DNA from: Aquimarina sp. Aq107
Lineage (GTDB): Bacteria; Bacteroidota; Bacteroidia; Flavobacteriales; Flavobacteriaceae
Assembly: GCF_943733665.1 (NCBI RefSeq)
Contig: NZ_OX030782.1
Location: forward strand, 3,272,501 to 3,336,500
Length of the DNA: 64,000 bases
Direction of reading: 5' to 3'
Positions 57,453 to 64,000 of this stretch are shown here, piece by piece (the first letter of the stretch is position 1; every line of letters begins with the position of its first letter). The translations under genes and the position numbers were made by a program. The notes beneath the pieces were generated by a model that worked only from the letters and a program-made list of their open reading frames with translations, had not been told where the DNA came from and searched no databases.

Positions 57453-57785
57453 TTAAGAGGCAACAACCCTCACTGGCATCGTATAAAATTTAACTCCAGT
57501 GCGTGGTTTAGCTTCTATCTTTTGATAATTTAGCCTGTTTTTAATGTAACCTTTAATGACATCGCTATCAGAGTTAACAGAAAGGACTACAATTTCACCT
57601 TCATCGTTTAAAGTAAAAGTAACACTAGCCTCAATCTCATCTTCTATTTTAAAAGAAGGCTTTTTTAATAATTCTTTAATTTCCTGCGTGAAATTAGTTT
57701 CTGACTCTGTTGGTTTTGTACTTGCAGTTGCAACACTACTGATTGCAAAAGCTGCTGCTAACAGCATAACATTTAATTTTTTCAT
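57453..57785 (-). CDS. Small exported TonB-C-like protein
   Basis: 110 residues. A signal peptide (MKKLNVMLLAAAFAISSVATA) precedes a compact domain: ASVTFTLNDEGEIVVLSVNSDSDVIKGYIKNRLNYQKIEAKPRTGVKFYTMPVRV. The V.FTLN..G.I....V...D....YIK..L pattern is like the TonB C-terminal or energy-transducer fold, without a membrane anchor or Pro-rich linker. Common in flavobacteria; role unknown. It is isolated. Confidence 0.7.
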   Translation of the reverse strand: MKKLNVMLLAAAFAISSVATASTKPTESETNFTQEIKELLKKPSFKIEDEIEASVTFTLNDEGEIVVLSVNSDSDVIKGYIKNRLNYQKIEAKPRTGVKFYTMPVRVVAS

Positions 57786-58104
57786 TCTATTCGTTTTTAT
57801 TGATTTATGCTTATAAGACTACTAGGCATCAAAGATTGTTACATCCCAAAAACATCTTTAACAACAGATTAACAAACTAACAAACAATAGTTTGCGGAAT
57901 TTATAATTAAGTAAAAACTTAAGCATCTTGAGGTTAAACAACTACTATATTGGTTCCCAACATTAATCTTCACACATCCTTGTATAGCACTTAAAAGATC
58001 GAGAACTATATTATTTTAAAATATGATTAACAGAATCCAATTCGTAAAAACTTAATTTCATCAATTAAATAAAAACACATAAATCTTCATCAATCAAAAA
58101 GATC
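57786..58104. other. Divergent intergenic region, 319 bp
   Basis: No gene is seen between the small exported protein and the tricorn gene. There is a cluster of TTAACAA-type words (about 57855-57890) and a small inverted repeat TTAAGT-AAAA-ACTTAA (57907-57922). On the minus strand AATCTTTG near 57830-57837 is one base off the -7 consensus and may serve the left gene. I found no convincing box for the tricorn gene. Confidence 0.4.
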
Positions 58105-61100
58105 ATGAAAAAATTAAACACTACTCTTTATGGAATACTGTTTTTTACAGTTTTGTATTCTATTAAATCTTATGCTACAGATCCTATTAATACCAGAATG
58201 TTGCATACCCCAGCGATCAGCCAATCACATATTGCTTTTATTTATGCAGAAGATCTTTGGATAGCTAAATCGGATGGTACTCAACCCCGTAGACTAACGA
58301 TAGATGAAGGAATAGAATCTAACCCTATTTTTTCTCCCGATGGTAAGTTAATTGCCTTTAGCGCAGAGTATGATGGAAATGTTGATGTTTTTACCATTCC
58401 GGTAGAAGGAGGGATTCCTAAAAGATTAACCTGGCACCCTATGAGGGATACTACTTTGGGGTTTTCTCCTGATGGCAACTCGGTACTTTTTAACTCACAA
58501 AGAGCTATTCATACCAATCGATATTCTAAGCTTTATCAAGTATCTATTAATGGTGGTTTCCCAACAGAGCTAGAAATACCTAATGCTTGGCATGCTACAT
58601 ATTCTCCAGATGGAAAGTATATGGCTTATACACCAATAAGAGAACGTTTCCATCAATGGAAAAACTATCGAGGAGGTACAACAGCAAACATATGGTTGTT
58701 CTCGTTTGGAGATAAATCAATTATAAAAATTCCGCAACCTAAGGGAGGAAGTAATGATGTACAACCTATGTGGAAAGATAATACCATATTCTTCTTAAGT
58801 GACCGTAGCGGAGAATTTAACCTATTTTCTTATGACATAAACTCAAAAACAATAGAACAACTTACTCAATTTGATAAGTTCCCTATTACAAATGCTGATT
58901 TAGGGAGTAATAAAATAATTTTTGAACAAGCCGGTTACCTTCATACATATGATATCAGTGCAAAAACGAGTACTAAACTAACTATAGGCATTGCTACAGA
59001 TCTCTTGGAATTACGTGATAGGTATGTAAAAAGTTCACGATACGTGCGCTCCGCTGATATATCGCCTTCGGGAAAAAGAGCAGTTTTTGATTACAGAGGA
59101 GAAATTATAACCGTTCCTGAAAACAAAGGAGATTCTAGAAACTTAACCCAAAGCCCGGGAAGTCATGAAAAATATCCTTCTTGGTCTCCTGACGGAAAAA
59201 ACATTGCTTATTTTTCTGATGGTTCTGGAGAATATGAATTACATATTAAATCGCAAGATGGGAAAGGAAATTCTCGAAAATTTAAAATCCCAGGCACAGG
59301 TTTTTACGCTTACACCAATTGGTCACCAGATAGTAAAAAAATTAGCTTTTCTGACAATGGTAGAAATTTATATATTTTAGATATCGATTCTAAAAAAGTT
59401 TCTAAAGTTGCCAATGATGAATACTATGTCCCAGGAGCTTTTAGAAATATTTTTGGAGATTGGTCTCATGACTCTAAATGGATTGTGTATTCAAAAATCA
59501 TAGATTCTAACTTTGAGCAAGTATTCTTATACAATATACTAGAATCAAAATCATACCCTATAAGTGATGGATTAAGTAATGCCACCAATCCTGTTTTTGA
59601 TCCAAGTGGGGATTATATTTATTTCTTTGCCTCTACTGATGCTGGACCTGTTGTTAACTGGTTTGATCAGTCTAACCAAGATATGACAGCTAGCAACTCC
59701 ATTTATCTCGCTACACTCAGAAAAGATATCATCTCTCCTTTTGCTAAAGAAAGTGATGAAGAAGAACCTAAAGAAAAAGATGAGTCTACAGAAGAGGAAG
59801 ATTCTAATAAATCCGTGCAAATTGATATTGATGGAATACAAAATAGAATCATTGACATTCCTATAAAAGCCGGTAGCTATCGTGAATTAAATTCAGGGCA
59901 AGCAAATAAGATTTTATATATTTCCTCAAACTCTTCAGACCGTTCAATTCCTTCATCACTACACGAATATGATTTAAACGAACGTAAGGACACTAAGGTT
60001 ATGGAATTAGATAATTATGTTATTTCTTCTAATGCCAAGAAAATGCTTTATCAAAAGGATAATAGATGGGGGATTACCGATTTAGCCAAAAAACCAAAGG
60101 CCGGAAAAGGAATCTTAAAAGTTAGCGAAATAGAGGTAAAAATGAGCCCAACAAAGGAATGGGAAAACATTTTCGAAGAAGCATGGCGGATCAATCGTGA
60201 CTATTTTTATGACCCAGGAATGCACGGTTCGGATTGGAAAGGAATGAAAAAGAAATATCAACAGTTCTTACCTCATCTTTCCTGCAGAAATGACCTTAAC
60301 AGAGTTATACAATGGATGTGTAGCGAATTATCTGTAGGTCATCATAGACTACAAGGAGGTGGAGAAAGACTGAATACACCCGAAAGAATTCCCGGAGGTC
60401 TTCTTGGAGCAGATTACGAAATAACAAACAATAGGTATCGATTTAAGAAAATTTATGGAGGATTAAATTGGACTCCTGATTTAAGATCACCACTAACTGA
60501 GCCTGGTGTTTTAGTAAATAAGGGCGATTACTTATTAGCTGTAAACGGAACAAACATCGAAGGTACCATGAACCTTTTTAGTGCTTTTGAGAATACTGCA
60601 AATAAAATTACCGAAATTACCATAAGTCCTAATAACTCATATAAAAATTCTAGAGTCGTAAAAGTAACGCCTATAACTAGTGAGTATCGATTACGTAATC
60701 GAGATTGGGTTGAAGGAAATCTAAAAAAAGTACACGAAGCTACTAATGGTCAAGTAGCGTATGTATATGTTCCAAATACCGCTGGTGCTGGTCACGAGTA
60801 TTTTAAAAGATATTTCTTCCCACAAGCCAATAAAAAAGCGATTATTATTGATGAGCGTTTTAATGGAGGTGGTCAGATAGCAGATTATTATATCAATTTA
60901 TTATTAAACCCTTATCAATCTCATTGGAATTTCAGATATGGAAAAGATCTAAAAACACCAAGTGCCTCTATTCAAGGACCTAAAGTAATGATCATTGATG
61001 AAACTGCTGGATCTGGTGGAGATATGTTACCATGGATGTTTAGAAAATTTAAAGTAGGACAAATGGTAGGTAAACGAACTTGGGGAGGTTTAGTTGGAGT

Positions 61101-61353
61101 TTTAGGATTTCCAGAATTCATTGATGGTGCCAGTGTTACCGCCCCAAATGTTGCAATTTGGACAGAAGATGGTTTCATTGTAGAAAATGTTGGTGTAGCG
61201 CCAGACATAGAAGTAGATCAATTACCGTCTGAAGTAATTAAGGGAAAGGATCCCCAATTAGAAAAAGCAATAGAAATAGTCTTGAAGGAACTGAAAAACA
61301 ATCCACCTAAAGAACACAAAAGACCTCCATATCCTAAAAGAGCCAAAAATTAA
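58105..61353 (+). CDS. Tricorn protease homologue (S41 family)
   Basis: 1082 residues with a signal peptide, so the location is periplasmic. PD40/WD40-like beta-propellers fill about 30-560 (repeated FSPDGKLIAF, WSPDGKNIAYFSDG, WSHDSKWIVYSK). An acidic linker (ESDEEEPKEKDESTEEEDSNK) follows, then the tricorn core, a PDZ domain (about 790-870) and the S41 catalytic domain. His746 in SVGHHRLQGGG and Ser970 in DETAGSGGDMLPWM fit the Ser/His positions of the Thermoplasma enzyme. It cleaves peptides released by other proteases. It stands alone with a 16-bp-stem terminator. Confidence 0.93.
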   Translation: MKKLNTTLYGILFFTVLYSIKSYATDPINTRMLHTPAISQSHIAFIYAEDLWIAKSDGTQPRRLTIDEGIESNPIFSPDGKLIAFSAEYDGNVDVFTIPVEGGIPKRLTWHPMRDTTLGFSPDGNSVLFNSQRAIHTNRYSKLYQVSINGGFPTELEIPNAWHATYSPDGKYMAYTPIRERFHQWKNYRGGTTANIWLFSFGDKSIIKIPQPKGGSNDVQPMWKDNTIFFLSDRSGEFNLFSYDINSKTIEQLTQFDKFPITNADLGSNKIIFEQAGYLHTYDISAKTSTKLTIGIATDLLELRDRYVKSSRYVRSADISPSGKRAVFDYRGEIITVPENKGDSRNLTQSPGSHEKYPSWSPDGKNIAYFSDGSGEYELHIKSQDGKGNSRKFKIPGTGFYAYTNWSPDSKKISFSDNGRNLYILDIDSKKVSKVANDEYYVPGAFRNIFGDWSHDSKWIVYSKIIDSNFEQVFLYNILESKSYPISDGLSNATNPVFDPSGDYIYFFASTDAGPVVNWFDQSNQDMTASNSIYLATLRKDIISPFAKESDEEEPKEKDESTEEEDSNKSVQIDIDGIQNRIIDIPIKAGSYRELNSGQANKILYISSNSSDRSIPSSLHEYDLNERKDTKVMELDNYVISSNAKKMLYQKDNRWGITDLAKKPKAGKGILKVSEIEVKMSPTKEWENIFEEAWRINRDYFYDPGMHGSDWKGMKKKYQQFLPHLSCRNDLNRVIQWMCSELSVGHHRLQGGGERLNTPERIPGGLLGADYEITNNRYRFKKIYGGLNWTPDLRSPLTEPGVLVNKGDYLLAVNGTNIEGTMNLFSAFENTANKITEITISPNNSYKNSRVVKVTPITSEYRLRNRDWVEGNLKKVHEATNGQVAYVYVPNTAGAGHEYFKRYFFPQANKKAIIIDERFNGGGQIADYYINLLLNPYQSHWNFRYGKDLKTPSASIQGPKVMIIDETAGSGGDMLPWMFRKFKVGQMVGKRTWGGLVGVLGFPEFIDGASVTAPNVAIWTEDGFIVENVGVAPDIEVDQLPSEVIKGKDPQLEKAIEIVLKELKNNPPKEHKRPPYPKRAKN

Positions 61354-61451
61354 ATACAGCAATGTATTTACTAAAATAAAGGTAAAGGATAGAAACAAAG
61401 GTTAGAAAAATAATCCACATATTCCGAAATTACCATAGTAAAACCAATAGG

Positions 61452-61510
61452 CAATGTATCAAGAATAAAACAATTTCAATAAATCCTATTCTTGATACAT
61501 TGTTTTATTA
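61452..61510 (+). terminator. Terminator after the tricorn gene
   Basis: A perfect 16-bp stem (61452-61467 and 61487-61502) with a 19-base loop is followed by TTTTATT. It lies 98 bases after the stop codon. Confidence 0.7.
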
Positions 61511-61610
61511 AATACAAATAGTGGAAAAATCAACATTAACTCTATTAACTGAGAGAATAATTGTTTCAGCAACTATTTTTATTTGAAATCAAAAAAGCTT
61601 GCTGAAAGAT

Positions 61611-62123
61611 TTAGGCAGCTTGTTCAAAAGCTATATAGTTAATTAATTTTCCTTTTTTGTCTCTTACAGGAAAACCTTTAATATGACATAGATAAGTAGA
61701 TCTATCTTTTTTATAATTAACAATAGAAACTTCGAATGGTTCTTGATTATCAATTGCAGCTCTAATAATCTTGGATGTTTTTAGATCTGTTTGCTCACCT
61801 TGAAACATTTTTGGAGAATTACCTACAACTTCTTGCGGCGTGTATCCACTCATTTTTTCGATATTACGAGTAGCATAGACTATTTTAAGATCTGCATTAG
61901 TAATAACTATAACGGATTTTTTATGAACAAGTTCGTTATGGTATACATTTTCGAAATCCCACTTTTTGGTTATTTTATTTAAAGAATCAAGATCATTCTT
62001 AAAATTATTCAAAAACCAATTATGTTCTCCATAGAATTCCCAACTAGACAACGGAAGTACTAATGCAGAAATCGAATTGTAATATTCTGCCATCATTGTA
62101 TCATAACCCTCAAACTCTTTCAT
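61611..62123 (-). CDS. LOV-like PAS domain protein lacking the photoactive cysteine
   Basis: 170 residues from MKEFEGYDTM; a TTG six codons upstream overlaps the -7 box and is rejected. After a helical N-terminus, the PAS fold spans about 65-168: VIVITNADLKIVYATRNIEKMSGYTPQEVVG, then GNSPKMFQGEQTD, VNYKKDRSTYLCHIKGFPVRD and YIAFEQ. This follows LOV domains (GXNCRFLQG, NYRKDG, final Gln). But the adduct-forming Cys is Pro104, while Gln108, Asn136 and Gln168 are kept. No output domain is present. It may bind flavin or another cofactor, or signal by partner binding. Confidence 0.8.
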   Translation of the reverse strand: MKEFEGYDTMMAEYYNSISALVLPLSSWEFYGEHNWFLNNFKNDLDSLNKITKKWDFENVYHNELVHKKSVIVITNADLKIVYATRNIEKMSGYTPQEVVGNSPKMFQGEQTDLKTSKIIRAAIDNQEPFEVSIVNYKKDRSTYLCHIKGFPVRDKKGKLINYIAFEQAA

Positions 62124-62138
62124 AATGCGTGTTTTGAG

Positions 62139-62146
62139 CAAATTTA
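62139..62146 (-). promoter_or_regulatory. -7 box (TAAATTTG) for the PAS gene
   Basis: A full match to TAnnTTTG on the minus strand, 16 bases before the ATG. It lies 26 bases after the 12-mer TTAACTTTTGTT. Confidence 0.55.
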
Positions 62147-62172
62147 TAGATTAAAACTAAAACCATAGATTG

Positions 62173-62207
62173 AACAAAAGTTAATTATACAAGTAAACAA
62201 AAGTTAA
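62173..62207 (-). promoter_or_regulatory. Two copies of TTAACTTTTGTT upstream of the PAS gene
   Basis: Minus-strand TTAACTTTTGTT occurs at 62173-62184 and 62196-62207, starts 23 bases apart. The nearer copy has a 26-base gap to the -7 box, identical to the copy before the fasciclin gene. Confidence 0.5.
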
Positions 62208-62219
62208 ATTTTATCCTTA

Positions 62220-64000
62220 TTACCACTTAAATTGCAATGTAGCATACCAAGTTAAAGGATCAGATGGTATAATTCCGGGGCCTGGATATCCTGTAGCTCT
62301 TTGTGTAAAATAACTTTCATCTAAAAGATTATTAACTCCTGTTTCTAATTTAAACTTCTTATAGGTATAAGAAAAAGATACATCTAAAATAGAATAAGAT
62401 GGTATCTCACCAATGATACCATTTCTATTATCTCCATCCAATGCTACAGAAGCATTAGAAACATCAGTAAATTGCTCAGAAAGATATGTGTATTGAATGT
62501 CTGCTAGAAAGTTCTTATAACCAAATTTAAGTCCAGTTTTTAAGTTAATTTCTGGTATAAACTCTACTTTGTTTCCTTCTACTCCCGAAAGATCAGACGA
62601 TGTATATTCTGAACTGGTAAAAGAAGCATTAGCAAAAAGATTTAATCTATAATTTTCATTATCTCCAGAAAATGTATTCCAAATATTCCAATCCACAAAA
62701 CTCTCTACCCCATAAATAAATGCATCTCCGATATTTCCTCTTACGCGTTCAGCCCTATCATTAAAAACAATGCCTATTCTATCATCATACACTAGTCCAA
62801 AAACACTCACATCATATGACAACATATTGTTTAGTCTGCCTCTTACTCCAATATCCGCGGTAAAGCCTTCTTCATCTCCTATGTTCGGGTCAACTCTAAA
62901 GGTGGGACTTACTACTCTTATATCACTAAAAGTAATAGATCTATAGTTTTGTGAAACATTCACATAAGTTTCTAGAGAATTATTAAGTTTATAACTAGAC
63001 CCAATTCCGAAAAGAAAAAAGGATCGATCCAATTCTCTATTATCCGTCTCTATATTATTAGCAATTGGATTACCAGCATTATCAAATACTACATTATTAA
63101 AAGTTCCTTCACTCTCTGTTTTAATATATTCAAATCTAAATCCTGGAGTAACAGAAAACTTCTCTGATAGTTTGAAAATATTTTCTCCAAAAATAGCGAG
63201 GTTAACATTAGGAAAATCAAAAGAAGATTGATTAGGGTAATCAGGAAAAGCCTCATCCTGAAAGTTAAAATCAGGTCCTGATCCAAGACCTCCTGATCCT
63301 TGTCTAGAATCATTGGATGCTTTATAAAACTTGGAACCAATAAGAAAAACAGACTCCTTATCCAACAAATCATATCTAGTAAGCAATCTTGCCTCTGCTC
63401 CCCAATTTCTAAAATTATCAACAATAAGATCTCTAGAATTCACAAAATTACCAGATCCATCTACTTCATCAACATCTGTAATAGGGTTTGTATTGAGACT
63501 ACCAGGAATTCCTCTAAAACCTACTGCAGATCTAGAAGCATCCAAACCAAATAGATTAAGACTAAAATCTGTATTGTCAGAAAACTCATGTTCTAGTTTC
63601 AAAGAAAATAATTTCCAATTTACATCAAACCAATTTCTAGTTCTATTACTAAATGTAGGATCTATATTAAATTGTGTATCTGTTAAACCACCAGGTTGTT
63701 TAGCCAAATAATCCAAATAGGTAAACTCCCCGATCAACTTAGTTCGATCCGATAATTGATACCCCAAATGAACATAAGCATTCTTAGAATCAAATTCGGA
63801 GTTAGCTCTAAACCCATCACCTTTCTTATAATTGAAATAAGTATAATAACTAAATTTACCAACGGTACCTCCTAAACTATTGAAACTGGTAAAAAGATTA
63901 TAGGAACCTAACGTTTGACGAGATACTAATTCTATTTTTTTATTTGGATTTGGTCTTTTCATTTTAAAATTTAACAAACCTCCAAACTGTGTTCCATATT
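62220..64000 (-). CDS. TonB-dependent receptor, FecA-like, C-terminal part
   Basis: Only the C-terminal 593 or so residues are in the window; the N-terminus lies past the right edge. The visible part begins in the plug (YGTQFGGLLNFKMKRP) and includes nearly the whole barrel, ending LQFKW with a terminal aromatic. The GEFTYLDYLAKQPGGLTDTQFNIDP segment and FRGIPGSLNTNPITD stretch match the ferric-dicitrate receptor group. The substrate is therefore probably a ferric siderophore or citrate complex; this is from family similarity. Its stop is 97 bases from the divergent PAS gene start. No anti-sigma or ECF partner is visible here. Confidence 0.85.
   Translation of the reverse strand, partial: YGTQFGGLLNFKMKRPNPNKKIELVSRQTLGSYNLFTSFNSLGGTVGKFSYYTYFNYKKGDGFRANSEFDSKNAYVHLGYQLSDRTKLIGEFTYLDYLAKQPGGLTDTQFNIDPTFSNRTRNWFDVNWKLFSLKLEHEFSDNTDFSLNLFGLDASRSAVGFRGIPGSLNTNPITDVDEVDGSGNFVNSRDLIVDNFRNWGAEARLLTRYDLLDKESVFLIGSKFYKASNDSRQGSGGLGSGPDFNFQDEAFPDYPNQSSFDFPNVNLAIFGENIFKLSEKFSVTPGFRFEYIKTESEGTFNNVVFDNAGNPIANNIETDNRELDRSFFLFGIGSSYKLNNSLETYVNVSQNYRSITFSDIRVVSPTFRVDPNIGDEEGFTADIGVRGRLNNMLSYDVSVFGLVYDDRIGIVFNDRAERVRGNIGDAFIYGVESFVDWNIWNTFSGDNENYRLNLFANASFTSSEYTSSDLSGVEGNKVEFIPEINLKTGLKFGYKNFLADIQYTYLSEQFTDVSNASVALDGDNRNGIIGEIPSYSILDVSFSYTYKKFKLETGVNNLLDESYFTQRATGYPGPGIIPSDPLTWYATLQFKW

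Noticed and set aside
58105..61353. Archaeal origin of the tricorn gene by recent transfer
   Set aside because: Tricorn homologues with signal peptides are widespread in Bacteroidota, and base composition matches the neighbours.

Overview
This is a low-GC, densely packed chromosomal window from a member of the Bacteroidota, almost certainly a marine Flavobacteriaceae; Aquimarina or a close relative is my best guess. The evidence is two proteins with type IX secretion C-terminal sorting domains, three TonB-dependent receptors, LytS/LytTR regulators, a bacterial tricorn protease, and several promoters with the Bacteroidota -7 box TAnnTTTG in place of a sigma70 -10 box. No transposase, integrase, phage genes, tRNA, rRNA or CRISPR array could be seen. 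The genes look like native, vertically inherited flavobacterial genes.

Layout. 1-8.7 kb is housekeeping: mnmA (cut by the window edge), a YwqK/MORN-type exported protein, a fasciclin lipoprotein, pyrG-yidC, DUF5606, def, ruvX, dapD. 8.7-11.5 kb and 16.8-21.6 kb together hold a lipopolysaccharide/surface-glycan core set: one GT9, three GT2 and two GT4 glycosyltransferases, a Kdo-kinase-like enzyme and a methyltransferase. This set is split by a four-gene operon (TonB receptor, DUF4249 lipoprotein, LytS-type kinase, LytTR regulator; 11.6-16.7 kb). 21.7-27.1 kb is mainly tRNA maturation (threonylcarbamoyl-AMP synthase, CCA-adding/poly(A) polymerase family), heme A synthase and a nucleoid-associated protein. 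27.4-32.4 kb has two tandem paralogous exported proteins with repeated VGIGT motifs, a striking 300-bp heptanucleotide array, and an unannotated protein with kinase-fold hallmarks. 32.5-46.0 kb has an ABC exporter, two paralogous T9SS-sorted giants, uvrB, adenine deaminase, pdxH and three poorly known genes. 46.1-52.1 kb is a second TonB receptor/LytS/LytTR module, arranged divergently. 52.5-64 kb holds an SPFH plus Arc-type protein pair, hsp20, a TerB-like gene, DUF1456, an orphan methyltransferase, the tricorn protease, a LOV-like PAS protein and a FecA-like receptor cut by the window end.

The strongest less-obvious signals are regulatory. A sigma54-type -24/-12 promoter with three TGACAAAAT half-sites lies upstream of hsp20. 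An identical 12-mer (TTAACTTTTGTT) lies exactly 26 bp before a TAAAT box in front of both the fasciclin gene and the LOV-like PAS gene, 61 kb apart. A 17-bp palindrome precedes the SPFH/Arc pair. I see no single new defence or mobile system. The least-described protein with readable catalytic hallmarks is the kinase-like 31324-32391 gene.
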